Shown here: positions 11,760 to 22,484 of the stretch, piece by piece
Layout: every line of letters begins with the position of its first letter
Numbering within the stretch: the first letter of the stretch is position 1
Assembly: GCA_003598975.1 (NCBI GenBank)
Contig: QZIJ01000136.1
Coordinates: forward strand, 1-64,000
Direction: 5' to 3'
DNA from: Anaerolineaceae bacterium
GTDB lineage: Bacteria; Chloroflexota; Anaerolineae; Anaerolineales; Villigracilaceae
DNA: 64,000 nt
The notes under the pieces: generated by a model
Told to the model about the DNA's origin: nothing
The model's input: only the letters and a program-made list of their open reading frames with translations
Database searches by the model: none
Position numbers and translations under genes: made by a program

Positions 11760-14237
11760 ATGGCTGGCATGGAACGATTTACCCAACGGGCGCGCCGCGT
11801 CTTGAGCCTCGCTCATACCGAGGCCGAGCGCGCCCGCCAGAGCAATATTGGCACCGAACATCTTTTGCTTGGCCTCGCAGATGAAGATGGCGGCGTGGCA
11901 GGGCGTGTTTTACGGGAACTCGGATTGGAAACCTCGCGGGTCCGCGAAATGGTTGAGCGCGTCTCCCCCGCGGGACATTTCACCGGGAGCAAGATCGATC
12001 TCGCCCCCGACACTCAGCAAGTCCTTGAATTGGCAGTGGATGAAGCCCGCCGCCTCGGGCATCACTACATTGGCACTGAACATATTTTGCTGGCGTTGGT
12101 GCGCGTCGAGGGGACGGCCATGGACGTTTTGCGCCGCCTCGGCGTGACGCCGGACCAGATTCGACGTCAGACCCGCCGCGTCCTCAACGAATCCGCCTCC
12201 GCCCCGACCCCGGCTGGGCCGGCCCAACCCCAGCGTCCCGGCCAGCCTGGAGGGCAAAAGACCCCCCTTGTGGACCAGCTCGCCACCGACCTGACGAGCA
12301 AAGCCGAGGAAAAGAAACTCGACCCGGTCATCGGCCGCCAGATGGAGATCGAGCGCGTGATTCAGATTCTCGCGCGCCGCACGAAAAACAATCCCGCGCT
12401 CATCGGCGAACCTGGCGTGGGCAAGACCGCCATCGTGGAGGGCCTCGCCCAAAGGATCGTGGATGGCGACGTCCCCGCGCCGCTGATGAACAAGCGACTG
12501 CTCCAGTTGGATGTCGGCTCGCTCGTGGCCGGCACGATGTACCGCGGCCAGTTCGAGGAACGCCTCAAACGCGTCATTGACGAGTTGAAACAATCAGGCT
12601 CGATCCTGTTCATTGACGAAGTCCACATGCTCGTCGGCGCGGGCGCGGCAGGTTCATCCGTTGACGCCGCGAACATTTTGAAACCCGCCCTCTCACGCGG
12701 CGAATTGCAAGTGATCGGCGCCACCACGCTGGACGAATATCGCAAACACATCGAATCCGACGCGGCGCTCGAGCGTCGCTTCCAACCCGTGCAAGTGGAC
12801 GAACCCTCCGTCGAAGAGACCATCGAAATCCTCAAGGGAGTCCGTTCGGCGTATGAGGAGCACCACCACCTCGTCATCTCGGATGACGCCCTTGACGCGG
12901 CGGCCAACCTCTCGTCACGTTACGTGACCGAGCGCTTCCTCCCCGACAAGGCCATTGACCTGATAGATGAGTCATCCTCGCGCGTCCGCATGTATAAAAG
13001 TCCCGCCGCGAAACAGGCCAAGGATTTATTTGGTCAACTGCGTTCGGCGCGGCAAAACCGCACCCTCGCGCAAGAGGAGGGCAACCCCGATGAAATTCGC
13101 GAGTGGGAGGAGCGCGCCATTGACATCGAAAGCCAGATCGAACGCCTGCGTTCGGCTTGGGACCGCGCCAACAGCCCCGTGGTTTCATCGGAGGACATCG
13201 CCGAAGTCGTCTCCATGTGGACGGGCGTGCCGCTGATGCAACTCGCGGAGGCCGAATCACAGCGCCTGCTCAAGATGGAGGATGAACTCCGCAAATCCAT
13301 CATCGGGCAGGAGGATGCCATCGTGGCGATCAGCCGCGCCGTCCGCCGCGCCCGCGCGGGGTTGAAAGACCCGAAGCGCCCGATCGGCTCGTTCATGTTC
13401 CTCGGCCCGACGGGTGTCGGCAAAACCGAGTTGACCAAGTCCCTCGCCAAGTTCATGTTCGGAAGCGAGGAGGCCGCCATCCAACTCGATATGTCCGAGT
13501 TCATGGAGAGGCATACCGCCTCCCGTCTCGTGGGCGCGCCTCCGGGCTACATCGGCTACGAGGACGCGGGCCAGCTTACCGAGGCCCTGCGCCGACGGCC
13601 ATATTCCATCATCGTTTTCGATGAGGTCGAGAAGGCGCACCCCGAAGTCCACAATATGCTGTTGCAGATCATGGAGGAAGGCCACCTCAGCGACGCGAAA
13701 GGCCGCAAGGTGGACTTCCGCAACGCCATCATCGTGATGACCTCCAACATCGGCGCGGACATGATCAAGAAACAGACAGGACTCGGTTTCCAAACCAAGC
13801 GCGACGAAGCCGTTGAGGAAAAACTTTCCTATGACGAGATGCGCAAGAAACTGAATGAGTCGCTCAAGCGCGCTTTCCGTCCCGAATTCATCAACCGACT
13901 CGACAGCACGGTCATCTTCCGCTCGTTGAACAAGGACGACATCCAGCAGATCGTTCGCATCGAACTGGACAAAGTGGCGGCCCGCCTGACCGAACACGAA
14001 CTCACGCTGACAGCCACCGACGAGGCCCTCTCCGCGCTCGCCGAGCAGGGCTTTGACGCCGAGTTCGGCGCGCGTCCCCTGCGCCGTGTCATCCAGCAAC
14101 GTGTGGAGGATCCGCTTTCCGACAAGTTGCTTTCGGGCGTCTTCGCTCACGGCGACGCAATCATTGTAACCATTGGCGAGGATGGTGAGATCGTGCTGGC
14201 AAAATCCGAGGAGAAGCTGGCGGAGCCGAGTTTGTAA
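11760..14237 (+). CDS. clpC: ATP-dependent Clp protease ATP-binding subunit ClpC
   Basis: Two Clp_N repeats, two AAA+ modules ([30 protein letters not shown]), C-terminal ClpB_D2-small. Confidence 0.95.
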   Translation: MAGMERFTQRARRVLSLAHTEAERARQSNIGTEHLLLGLADEDGGVAGRVLRELGLETSRVREMVERVSPAGHFTGSKIDLAPDTQQVLELAVDEARRLGHHYIGTEHILLALVRVEGTAMDVLRRLGVTPDQIRRQTRRVLNESASAPTPAGPAQPQRPGQPGGQKTPLVDQLATDLTSKAEEKKLDPVIGRQMEIERVIQILARRTKNNPALIGEPGVGKTAIVEGLAQRIVDGDVPAPLMNKRLLQLDVGSLVAGTMYRGQFEERLKRVIDELKQSGSILFIDEVHMLVGAGAAGSSVDAANILKPALSRGELQVIGATTLDEYRKHIESDAALERRFQPVQVDEPSVEETIEILKGVRSAYEEHHHLVISDDALDAAANLSSRYVTERFLPDKAIDLIDESSSRVRMYKSPAAKQAKDLFGQLRSARQNRTLAQEEGNPDEIREWEERAIDIESQIERLRSAWDRANSPVVSSEDIAEVVSMWTGVPLMQLAEAESQRLLKMEDELRKSIIGQEDAIVAISRAVRRARAGLKDPKRPIGSFMFLGPTGVGKTELTKSLAKFMFGSEEAAIQLDMSEFMERHTASRLVGAPPGYIGYEDAGQLTEALRRRPYSIIVFDEVEKAHPEVHNMLLQIMEEGHLSDAKGRKVDFRNAIIVMTSNIGADMIKKQTGLGFQTKRDEAVEEKLSYDEMRKKLNESLKRAFRPEFINRLDSTVIFRSLNKDDIQQIVRIELDKVAARLTEHELTLTATDEALSALAEQGFDAEFGARPLRRVIQQRVEDPLSDKLLSGVFAHGDAIIVTIGEDGEIVLAKSEEKLAEPSL

Positions 14238-14252
14238 ATTTGATTTTCATGA

Positions 14253-14288
14253 GACCCTAAAGGTTTCCAGAACCTTTAGGGTCTTTTT
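14253..14288 (+). terminator. Terminator hairpin
   Basis: GACCCTAAAGGTT-TCCAG-AACCTTTAGGGTC then TTTTTG, 13-bp perfect stem. Confidence 0.85.
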
Positions 14289-14366
14289 GTTATCTCTGGT
14301 TAATAATAGTTTGCCATCTGACGTTGTCTATCTTTCAGAATCACTTTATCGAGAGGAGTCTTTATC

Positions 14367-14918
14367 ATGAACGCAAATCATCAAATCGCAACATTGGCTG
14401 GCGGATGCTTCTGGTGTCTCGAAGCGGTCTTCGACGAGTTGAACGGCGTTGTCTCCGTCGAGTCAGGTTATTCAGGCGGCCACGTGGACAACCCATCCTA
14501 CAAAGCCGTCTGCAACGGAGACACAGGTCATGCGGAAGTTGTGCAGGTCACATTCGACCCGTCCGTGATTTCGTATCGCGACCTGCTGACGGTCTTCTTC
14601 ACCATCCACGACCCGACCACGCTCAACCGCCAGGGCGCGGACGTGGGGACTCAGTACCGCTCGGCGATTTTCTACCATGACGAAACGCAACGCGCGGACG
14701 CCGAGGCGGTCATCCGCGAATTGACTGAGTCGCGGCTGTGGGCGAATCCCATCGTCACCGAAGTCGCGCCGTTCACGAAGTTTTACATGGCAGAGGATTA
14801 CCATCAGGAATACTTCGCCAACAATCCCAGCCAGCCCTACTGCATGGCGGTCGTCGCACCGAAAGTGGTCAAGTTCCGCAAGCACTTCACGGAGCGGTTG
14901 AAGAAGCAGTCCGTGTAG
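14367..14918 (+). CDS. msrA: Peptide-methionine (S)-S-oxide reductase
   Basis: [49 protein letters not shown]. Confidence 0.97.
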   Translation: MNANHQIATLAGGCFWCLEAVFDELNGVVSVESGYSGGHVDNPSYKAVCNGDTGHAEVVQVTFDPSVISYRDLLTVFFTIHDPTTLNRQGADVGTQYRSAIFYHDETQRADAEAVIRELTESRLWANPIVTEVAPFTKFYMAEDYHQEYFANNPSQPYCMAVVAPKVVKFRKHFTERLKKQSV

Positions 14919-14974
14919 CAATTCAGAGCGCAGAGGCAATCTTTGCGCTCTTTTTGTTTATAATCATCCCAATC

Positions 14975-15469
14975 ATGAAACGGACAGATTCTGCCTTCAA
15001 GGATGAACTGCTCTTCGGACTCAAAGCCGTGCGCGAATCGATCCTTGCTGAAGTGCTTGCCCTGCCTGTCGAAGCACACGATCGTGTCTTCCTCGGGACA
15101 TGGTCTGTGATGGATCTGCTGGCGCATCTCGCGGGCTGGGATGTCACCAATTTGCAGGCCGCGAAGGATATTCTGGATGGCCTGCTTCCAGAATTCTACG
15201 ATCATCGGGATTCTGATTGGAGAACTTACAACGCCATGCTGGTGGCAAAATACAAACGTTCTGATTTCAGGGAGCAAGTTGAACTTGTCCGCGACGCGCA
15301 GGGACAGTTGCTCGATTTTCTACAAACTCTCCCTGCCGAAGACTTCAAACGCGACACAAGCGTACGATTCAAAGGAATCAAGGTCACAATTGCGCGGCTT
15401 TTACAGTCCGAACTTGAAGATGAAGAGACGCATTTTGAGCAGGTGCTTGCATTCAGGAAGGACCTTTAG
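14975..15469 (+). CDS. DinB/ClbS-like four-helix-bundle protein
   Basis: FLGTWSVMDLLAHLAGWDVTN... Confidence 0.65.
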   Translation: MKRTDSAFKDELLFGLKAVRESILAEVLALPVEAHDRVFLGTWSVMDLLAHLAGWDVTNLQAAKDILDGLLPEFYDHRDSDWRTYNAMLVAKYKRSDFREQVELVRDAQGQLLDFLQTLPAEDFKRDTSVRFKGIKVTIARLLQSELEDEETHFEQVLAFRKDL

Positions 15470-15472
15470 TTG

Positions 15473-16471
15473 ATGTCTATCACCTCGCCCACTTTTTATA
15501 TCCGCGACATTCCCATCCACGGCGACGTGATCCTTGCGCCGATGGACGGCTATTCCGATTGGCCGTTCCGGTCGGTGTGCCGCGCATTGGGGTCGGCCAT
15601 GTCGTACACCGAGTTCGTGGACGTGGAAAAGATACTCAGCCGTTCTAAACAGCCTGCCAAGAAATTTTATTTCGAGGAAGCCGAGCGCCCGGTCACCTTC
15701 CAACTCTACGGCGACGACCCGGACCAGATCCTCGAAGCCGCGCTCAAAGTGCAACATCTCAAGCCCGACATCATAGACATCAACATGGGCTGTCCCGCCA
15801 AGACGGTGGCACGCCGCGGCGCGGGCGTGGGGATGATGCGTTCGCCGCTTAAAATCGCAAAGACGTTCAAGAAGTTAACCGCCGCGTTGGAAATTCCCGT
15901 CACGGGGAAGATCCGCCTTGGCTGGGACGATTGTCCTTCATACAAATTGATCGCACGCATCGTGGAGGAAAATGGCGGCGCGCTGATCGCTGTCCACGCG
16001 CGGACAAAGGAGCAGAGATACGCGGGCGAAGCAAATTGGGACGCGATTGCCGAAGTGAAGTCATTGGTGAAGATTCCCGTCATTGGCAACGGGGACGTGA
16101 GAAAAGTGTCTGACATTGCGCGCATGAAACAATACACAAAATGCGACGCGGTCATGATCGGACGGGGGGCCATCGCCAACCCGTGGATCTTCTCGAGACT
16201 GGACCGTGACCAGGTCCCGCGAGAAGCGGTGCAGGAGGTCCTCCGCGCTCATTTGGCGCGCAACATCCAGTTCTACGGCGAAGCGGACGGCAGGCGTCTG
16301 TTCCGCAAGCACGCCATCCAATACTTGATGATGCAAAGTCTCTCGCGTGAGACCCGCAAGCAGATCCTGCGCGAGCGTCCCGCCGAGGAGTTTGTGACTT
16401 TCATCAACCAAATTTATGCCGCCGCACAGGTTGGTGGAGAGACAATTGGGGATACAATCAAAACAGTCTGA
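15473..16471 (+). CDS. dusB: tRNA-dihydrouridine synthase
   Basis: LAPMDGYSDWPFRSVCR, DIINMGCPAKTVARRGAG, VHARTKEQRYAGEANWD, IPVIGNGDV. Confidence 0.93.
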   Translation: MSITSPTFYIRDIPIHGDVILAPMDGYSDWPFRSVCRALGSAMSYTEFVDVEKILSRSKQPAKKFYFEEAERPVTFQLYGDDPDQILEAALKVQHLKPDIIDINMGCPAKTVARRGAGVGMMRSPLKIAKTFKKLTAALEIPVTGKIRLGWDDCPSYKLIARIVEENGGALIAVHARTKEQRYAGEANWDAIAEVKSLVKIPVIGNGDVRKVSDIARMKQYTKCDAVMIGRGAIANPWIFSRLDRDQVPREAVQEVLRAHLARNIQFYGEADGRRLFRKHAIQYLMMQSLSRETRKQILRERPAEEFVTFINQIYAAAQVGGETIGDTIKTV

Positions 16472-16472
16472 C

Positions 16473-16814
16473 ATGCACGAACTCCCCATCACCCAGTCTC
16501 TGCTCGAGATCGCCCTGCGTCACGCCAAGCAGGCCAACGCGAAACGCGTCACAGACCTGCATATTGTGATGGGTGAACTCGCCACGATGGTGGACGACTC
16601 GATCCAGTTCTACTGGGATATCATCGCCGAAGGGACGCTTGCCCAGGGCGCGACGCTTCACTTTCGCCGCGTCCCCGCCGAGTTGCAGTGTATGGCTTGT
16701 TTTACCAAGTACAATCCGAAGGAAAAAGAACTCGTCTGCCCGAACTGCGGCAGTGTTGGAGCAAAGATCATCGCTGGCGAAGAATTTTCGCTCGAGGCAA
16801 TTGATGTGGATTAG
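16473..16814 (+). CDS. hypA: Hydrogenase maturation nickel metallochaperone HypA
   Basis: MHELPITQSLLEIAL; Zn-binding CMAC...CPNC. Confidence 0.95.
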   Translation: MHELPITQSLLEIALRHAKQANAKRVTDLHIVMGELATMVDDSIQFYWDIIAEGTLAQGATLHFRRVPAELQCMACFTKYNPKEKELVCPNCGSVGAKIIAGEEFSLEAIDVD

Positions 16815-16821
16815 GTGACTC

Positions 16822-17484
16822 ATGACCCAACGTATCCCTGTCGTTGAAAATATTCTCAATGCCAATGACCGCCTTGCGGAGGAAAACCGCGCGAGACTCG
16901 ACGCGGCTGGCGTCTTTGCCGTCAACATCATGGCCTCGCCTGGCGCGGGCAAGACCTCGCTGATCGAGCAGACGTTGCCGCATCTCGCGGACCTCGCGCG
17001 GGTCGCGGTCGTGGACGGTGATATCGCCACCTCGATTGACGCTGACCGCGCCGCCGCGGCGGGTGCGCAGGCCGCGATTCAGATCAACACAGGCGGAGAA
17101 TGTCACCTCGACGCGGTCATGCTTCACGGTGCGCTTAACCAACTCGACCTGACGCACTTCGACCTACTCATCGTTGAGAACGTCGGCAACCTGGTCTGCC
17201 CCGCGAGTTTCAAACTCGGCACGCACAAATCCATCCTCGTTGCCTCTGTTCCCGAGGGTGATGACAAACCTTATAAATATCCAGGCATGTACCGTGGCGT
17301 GGACGCGTTGGTCGTCAACAAGATTGACCTGTTGCCCTACATCAACTTCCGCATGGACTTTTTCACCAGTGGTGTGCAGGCGCTCAATCCAAATCTCATC
17401 ACCTTCCCGCTTTCCTGTCGCACGGGCGAGGGAATAGATGCGTGGATTGATTGGCTCATCCAAAACGTAAAACGTAAAACGTAA
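16822..17484 (+). CDS. hypB: Hydrogenase nickel incorporation GTPase HypB
   Basis: FAVNIMASPGAGKTSLIEQTL, VVDGDIATSIDADR, ENVGNLVCPASF, VVNKIDLLPY. Confidence 0.95.
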   Translation: MTQRIPVVENILNANDRLAEENRARLDAAGVFAVNIMASPGAGKTSLIEQTLPHLADLARVAVVDGDIATSIDADRAAAAGAQAAIQINTGGECHLDAVMLHGALNQLDLTHFDLLIVENVGNLVCPASFKLGTHKSILVASVPEGDDKPYKYPGMYRGVDALVVNKIDLLPYINFRMDFFTSGVQALNPNLITFPLSCRTGEGIDAWIDWLIQNVKRKT

Positions 17485-17489
17485 AACGT
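17462..17489. repeat. 7-bp tandem array AAAACGT, 4 units
   Basis: Spans the last hypB codons, its stop and the hypF upstream region. Confidence 0.9.
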
Positions 17490-17494
17490 AAATT

Positions 17495-19843
17495 ATGCAG
17501 GGTCTTCGGGTTCACATCACGGGCATTGTGCAAGGGGTTGGATTTCGCCCGTTTGTTTACAACCTTGCGACGCGACTCGGACTAAAAGGGTGGGTCAACA
17601 ACACATCTGCGGGTGTGGATATTCACATTGAGGGGGAGGAAGCAAAAATTAATTCCTTCCTTGAAAAACTATCGAGTGAGAAACCTCCGCTGGCAGTGAT
17701 GGATGAAATCAGCGTGAGGGAAGTCCCGTTAGAAAACCATCAGACTTTTGACATTCAACATTCGACTTCGATAGAGGGTGCCTTCCAACCCATCTCTTCC
17801 GACGTCTCCATCTGTGACGACTGCTTGCGCGAACTCTTCGATCCATCCGACCGACGCTATCGCTATCCCTTCATCAACTGCACCAACTGCGGCCCGCGTT
17901 TTACCATCATCAAAGACATCCCCTACGACCGCCCGAAAACCACCATGGCAGGATTTCCCCTCTGCCCCGATTGCGAGCGCGAATACAAAGACCCGATGGA
18001 CAGAAGATTCCACGCCCAGCCTGTGGCGTGTCCCGTTTGTGGACCTTCTATTTGGTTGGAAAGTTGGAAGGTTGGCAAGTTGGAACGTTCGAGCGACGGC
18101 GATACGGCCATTGCAGACACTCGGCGCCTTCTAGCAGATGGAAAAATCGTCGCCATCAAAGGCTTGGGCGGATTTCACCTCGCCTGTGACGCGACCAACG
18201 TCGCATCCGTGACTGAACTTCGCCGCCGCAAACTGCGCGTGGACAAGCCCTTCGCTCTGATGATGCCCGATCTTGAAACCGTCGAGTGCCACTGCTTTGT
18301 CAGCAACGCCGAGCGCGAGTTGTTGACATCCGCCGCGCGTCCCATTGTTTTGTTGAAACGAAAACCAGAATCAATCATCGTGGAAGAAGTCGCGCCGCGA
18401 CAGGATTGGCTTGGCGTAATGCTTCCGTACACACCGCTTCATTATTTGTTGTTCGCTGAACCCAACGTTGAACGTTTAACGTTTAATGTTCAACCTCTCG
18501 TGATGACCAGCGGCAATCTCTCCGAAGAACCCATCGCCACTGACAACGACGAGGCCCGCCAAAGGTTATCGAAGCTGGCCGATGTCTTCCTCTTTCACAA
18601 CCGCGACATCCATATTCGGTGTGATGATTCGGTGGTGAGAATTTTTGACCGCGGACTGTTGACCGTAGACCATGAAGAACCGTCCACCGTCCACCATCCA
18701 CCGTCCATTTTTCCTCTCCGTCGTTCCCGCGGCTACTCTCCCTTCCCCGTCAAACTCCCCTTTGAAGTTCCCCACATCCTCGCGACAGGTTCCGAACTTA
18801 AAAACACTTTTTGCATCACCAATAAAAACTACGCCTTTCTCAGTCACCACATCGGGGACATGGAAAACTACGAGACATTGAAATCCTTCGAGCAGGGCGT
18901 GGAGCATTTCGAGCGTCTCTTTCGAGTGAAACCCATTGCCATCGCTTGTGACTTGCACCCAAATTATCTGGCAACGCGTTACGCGTTGGAACGCGCACAA
19001 CGCGAAAACCTTCCAACCTTCAACATTCAACATCACCACGCTCACATCGCGGCTTGCATGGCCGAGCATGGACTGGACGGCTCGCGTCCCGTCATCGGGT
19101 TTGCGTTCGATGGGACGGGTTACGGCGACGACGGCGCGATCTGGGGTGGGGAAATTCTGGTGGCGGATTATCGCGGCTATCAGCGCGCTGGCCAACTGGA
19201 ATATTTCCCTCTCCCTGGCGGCGACGCGGCCATCCGCAAACCCGCGCGCACCACACTGGCACTTCTCTGGTCGCTGGGGCTGGATTGGGACGAGCGGCTC
19301 GAATCGGTGAAAGAGTTTTGCGCGGACGACCGCACGCTGTTGCGGACTCAACTCGAAAAGAAAATCAACACGCCGATGACATCCAGCATGGGACGTCTCT
19401 TCGACGCGGCCGCGGCGTTGGCGGGGGTGCGGCAGTCGGTCAACTATGAGGCGCAGGCGGCCATCGAGTTCGAGGCGTCCGCAGATGATGCTGAGGCTGG
19501 GAAATACCCGTTTACGTGGATCCCGCCCAAAGTCGGAGTCCGAGGCGCTATCGAGGCGTTGACCGCGGACGTGATGGCGGGAGTCCCCATCCAAAAAATA
19601 TCGGCGCGTTTCCACAACGGTCTGGCGGATGTCGTGCGCGTAGCCGCTCTTGGGGTGCGAGATGCGACGGGCTTGAATGAGGTCGCGCTTTCGGGCGGAG
19701 TCTGGCAGAATATCACCCTATTAAGACGCGCTTTGCCACTTCTGGAAGGCGAAGGCTTTAAGGTATACATACATCAGCAAGTCCCGACGAACGATGGTGG
19801 GCTTTCGCTCGGACAGGCGGTTATTGCGGCAAGACAGTTGTAA
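17495..19843 (+). CDS. hypF: Carbamoyltransferase HypF
   Basis: N-terminal acylphosphatase VQGVGFRPFVYNLA, CDDC-CTNCGPRFTII Zn fingers, YrdC domain IKGLGGFHLACDA, HHHAHIAACMAEH. Confidence 0.96.
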   Translation: MQGLRVHITGIVQGVGFRPFVYNLATRLGLKGWVNNTSAGVDIHIEGEEAKINSFLEKLSSEKPPLAVMDEISVREVPLENHQTFDIQHSTSIEGAFQPISSDVSICDDCLRELFDPSDRRYRYPFINCTNCGPRFTIIKDIPYDRPKTTMAGFPLCPDCEREYKDPMDRRFHAQPVACPVCGPSIWLESWKVGKLERSSDGDTAIADTRRLLADGKIVAIKGLGGFHLACDATNVASVTELRRRKLRVDKPFALMMPDLETVECHCFVSNAERELLTSAARPIVLLKRKPESIIVEEVAPRQDWLGVMLPYTPLHYLLFAEPNVERLTFNVQPLVMTSGNLSEEPIATDNDEARQRLSKLADVFLFHNRDIHIRCDDSVVRIFDRGLLTVDHEEPSTVHHPPSIFPLRRSRGYSPFPVKLPFEVPHILATGSELKNTFCITNKNYAFLSHHIGDMENYETLKSFEQGVEHFERLFRVKPIAIACDLHPNYLATRYALERAQRENLPTFNIQHHHAHIAACMAEHGLDGSRPVIGFAFDGTGYGDDGAIWGGEILVADYRGYQRAGQLEYFPLPGGDAAIRKPARTTLALLWSLGLDWDERLESVKEFCADDRTLLRTQLEKKINTPMTSSMGRLFDAAAALAGVRQSVNYEAQAAIEFEASADDAEAGKYPFTWIPPKVGVRGAIEALTADVMAGVPIQKISARFHNGLADVVRVAALGVRDATGLNEVALSGGVWQNITLLRRALPLLEGEGFKVYIHQQVPTNDGGLSLGQAVIAARQL
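18054..18085. repeat. 8-bp tandem array RGTTGGAA, 4 units, inside hypF
   Basis: GGTTGGAA AGTTGGAA GGTTGGCA AGTTGGAA. Confidence 0.85.
18464..18491. repeat. 7-bp tandem array AACGTTT, 4 units, inside hypF
   Basis: AACGTTG AACGTTT AACGTTT AATGTTC. Confidence 0.85.
18680..18707. repeat. 7-bp tandem array CCGTCCA, 4 units, inside hypF
   Basis: CCGTCCA CCGTCCA CCATCCA CCGTCCA. Confidence 0.88.
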
Positions 19844-19907
19844 GGCGGATTGGCAACACCGCACCTGCGGTTCGGTGCAGGTGTCCGCCCCACAAAAGGA
19901 GACAACC

Positions 19908-20180
19908 ATGTGCCTTGGTGTACCAGCAAAGATTATCGAGATGTACGAGAAGAACGGCATGCAAATGGCACGGGTGGACTTTGGCGGTGTGGAACGTGAA
20001 ACCTGCCTGGCCTATGTGCCCGAAGCGAAGGTGGGCGATTATTGCATTGTCCATGTGGGCTTTGCGCTCAATCTGGTGAGTGAAGAGGAAGCCAACGAAA
20101 CAATGGCGCTCCTGAAAGAAATTTCGGACCTGGGTTCCGAACTCGGACTCGACGCCGATGGGATGCCGACCGCGGTATGA
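19908..20180 (+). CDS. hypC: HypC/HybG/HupF family chaperone
   Basis: [11 protein letters not shown]...; [13 protein letters not shown]. Confidence 0.95.
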   Translation: MCLGVPAKIIEMYEKNGMQMARVDFGGVERETCLAYVPEAKVGDYCIVHVGFALNLVSEEEANETMALLKEISDLGSELGLDADGMPTAV

Positions 20181-21259
20181 AGTACGTCACCGAATATCGG
20201 GATGCGGCACTGGTGCGCGGGGTGGTGGACGAGATCGCCCGCGTAACGACGCGCCCGTGGGTCATTATGGAAATTTGCGGCGGACAGACGCACGCCATCG
20301 TCCGCTACGGGCTGGACCAGATCCTGCCTCCGTCCATCGAGTTGGTCCACGGTCCAGGCTGTCCCGTTTGCGTGACGCCGCTCGAACTGATTGATAAAGC
20401 CCTCGCCATCGCTTCCCAACCTGACGTCATCTTCTGCTCTTACGGTGACATGTTGCGCGTCCCTGGCTCGGGGCGGGACCTGTTCTCGGTGAAAGCCTCG
20501 GGTGGACAGGTGCGCGTCGTCTACTCGCCGCTTGACGCGGTGGAGATTGCGCGTCAAAACCCTGACAAGCAGGTGGTCTTCTTTGCGATTGGCTTCGAGA
20601 CGACCGCGCCCGCCAACGTGATGAGCGTGCTGGCAGCGCGTTCGATGGGATTGAAGAATTTTTCCATTTTGGTTTCGCACGTGCGCGTCCCGCCTGCCAT
20701 GCACGCCATCCTTGGTTCGCCATCCAACCGCGTGCAGGGATTTTTGCTGGCGGGACACGTTTGCGCGGTGATGGGCTATCACGAATATCCGTCGCTGGCG
20801 GAGAAGTATCGCGTCCCGATGGCGGTGACGGGTTTCGAGCCGCTTGACTTGGCGCAGGGGATTCTGTACACCGTCCGCATGTTGGAAGAGGGGCGTTTGA
20901 CTGCGGTGGAAAACGCCTACGCGCGCACGGTCACTTTCGAGGGCAACCAGCCCGCGCAAAAAACGATTGCCCAGGTCTTCGAGGACTGCGACCGCACCTG
21001 GCGCGGGATCGGCGTCATCCCCATGAGCGGATGGCGTCTGCGCCCCGAGTTCGCGGACTTCGATGCCGAGCAACGCTTTGACGTGGGCTATATCCAGACG
21101 AAAGAGTCCCCGTTGTGCATTGCAGGACAAATTCTTGTCGGAATGAAGAAACCGCACGATTGTTCCGCTTTCGGAAAAGAATGCACGCCCGAACATCCGC
21201 TCGGCGCGACGATGGTTTCGTCCGAGGGCGCGTGCGCGGCGTATTACAAATACAAGTAA
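20177..21259 (+). CDS. hypD: Hydrogenase formation protein HypD
   Basis: [43 protein letters not shown] overlap with hypC. Confidence 0.96.
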   Translation: MKYVTEYRDAALVRGVVDEIARVTTRPWVIMEICGGQTHAIVRYGLDQILPPSIELVHGPGCPVCVTPLELIDKALAIASQPDVIFCSYGDMLRVPGSGRDLFSVKASGGQVRVVYSPLDAVEIARQNPDKQVVFFAIGFETTAPANVMSVLAARSMGLKNFSILVSHVRVPPAMHAILGSPSNRVQGFLLAGHVCAVMGYHEYPSLAEKYRVPMAVTGFEPLDLAQGILYTVRMLEEGRLTAVENAYARTVTFEGNQPAQKTIAQVFEDCDRTWRGIGVIPMSGWRLRPEFADFDAEQRFDVGYIQTKESPLCIAGQILVGMKKPHDCSAFGKECTPEHPLGATMVSSEGACAAYYKYK

Positions 21260-21308
21260 ACACGTAAACACGCGCCTTGTGTACCTGTGTACGTGTCTAC
21301 TTGTTTAC
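21256..21308. repeat. 8-bp GTANACAN units in inverted arrangement after hypD
   Basis: GTAAACAC GTAAACAC GCGCC(T) TTGTGTAC CTGTGTAC GTGTCTAC TTGTTTAC; first unit contains hypD stop. Confidence 0.88.
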
Positions 21309-21323
21309 CCAACATGAGGCTCA

Positions 21324-22385
21324 ATGACTGACAACCCCCTCAACATCGAAGGCGCGGTTTGCCCTGTGCCACTGACTCACAACGAGCAAATTGTGATGGG
21401 TCACGGTTCGGGCGGAAGGATGTCGCACGACTTGATCCGCAAGACCTTCCTCGCCGCGTTCGACAACTCCATTTTGCGGACGGGCGATGACGCCGCGCCG
21501 CTGGAAATTGATGGCGCGGAACTATCCGTCAGCGTGGACGCGCATGTGGTCACGCCGCTCTTCTTCCCTGGCGGGGACATCGGTAAACTGGCGGTCTGCG
21601 GGACGGTCAATGATGTGGCGATGTTGGGAGCGCGTCCGCTCTACCTGACGGCGGCCTTCATTCTCGAAGAGGGACTGCCCATCGAGATTCTCCAGCGCGT
21701 GGTTGATTCGATGAAGTCCGCGGCGGACGAGGCAGGTGTGCAGATCGTGGCGGGCGATACCAAAGTCGTCGAGCGCGGCAAAGCGGATGGGTTGTACGTC
21801 ACCACCACGGGTGTGGGTTTGCGGCGTGCGGGGCAACGCGTCGGTGGGGCGGAGGCCAAGGCGGGGGATGTGGTTATCTTGTCAGGTACCATCGGCGACC
21901 ACGGCATCGCGGTCCTCGGCGCGCGCGGCGAGTTGGGATTCACGTCCGATATTCAAAGCGACGTCGCGCCGCTCAATCATCTCATCGAAGCCATGTTGGA
22001 CGCCAGTCCCAACATCCATGTGTTGCGCGACCCCACGCGCGGCGGATTGGCGACCACGCTCAACGAGATCGCGGCGCAGTCGAAGTGTGGCATCATGCTC
22101 AACGAGGATGCCATTCCCGTCCACCCCGCGGTCAACGCGGCCTGCGAGATGCTGGGATTCGATCCGCTTTATGTGGCGAACGAGGGCAAACTGGTGGCGA
22201 TGGTTGCAAAGGAAGATGCCGAGCGCGTCCTTGCCGCCATGCGGAAGACGCACTACGGCGAAGAAGCCGTCATCATCGGCGAAGTGACCGCCGAACCGCA
22301 GAGCCGCGTCCTGCTCCGCATCGCCATCGGGACAACACGCATTGTAGATATGCTGGCGGGGGAGATGCTGCCGAGGATTTGTTGA
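21324..22385 (+). CDS. hypE: Hydrogenase expression/formation protein HypE
   Basis: MGHGSGGRMSHDLI, DDAAPL, RDPTRGGLATTLNEIA; C-terminus ...MLPRIC (C-terminal Cys). Confidence 0.96.
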   Translation: MTDNPLNIEGAVCPVPLTHNEQIVMGHGSGGRMSHDLIRKTFLAAFDNSILRTGDDAAPLEIDGAELSVSVDAHVVTPLFFPGGDIGKLAVCGTVNDVAMLGARPLYLTAAFILEEGLPIEILQRVVDSMKSAADEAGVQIVAGDTKVVERGKADGLYVTTTGVGLRRAGQRVGGAEAKAGDVVILSGTIGDHGIAVLGARGELGFTSDIQSDVAPLNHLIEAMLDASPNIHVLRDPTRGGLATTLNEIAAQSKCGIMLNEDAIPVHPAVNAACEMLGFDPLYVANEGKLVAMVAKEDAERVLAAMRKTHYGEEAVIIGEVTAEPQSRVLLRIAIGTTRIVDMLAGEMLPRIC

Positions 22386-22484
22386 CGGGAAACACGGTTT
22401 AGTTGGGCATACTGACGAAAACTCACCGACTAAGCGTTGAATTGAAATGAGAATGATTTCTTACAACAAACAAGATGATGAAAA

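Noticed and set aside
17743-17770. 7-bp periodicity in hypF (GACTTTT GACATTC AACATTC GACTTCG)
   Set aside because: Segment aligns without obvious insertion to E. coli HypF (recalled), degenerate units; could be chance codon composition, so not listed with the firm arrays.
18972-18988. CAACGCG-TTA-CGCGTTG palindrome in hypF
   Set aside because: Short, in a region without length change; likely chance in GC-rich coding DNA.
19007-19034. 7-bp periodicity in hypF (CAACCTT CAACATT CAACATC)
   Set aside because: Overlaps the conserved NLPT..HHHAH motif with no length change; periodicity may be coincidental.
20039-21271. 410-aa minus-strand ORF opposite hypC/hypD
   Set aside because: Antisense shadow ORF in GC-rich coding DNA; the plus-strand genes are unmistakable.
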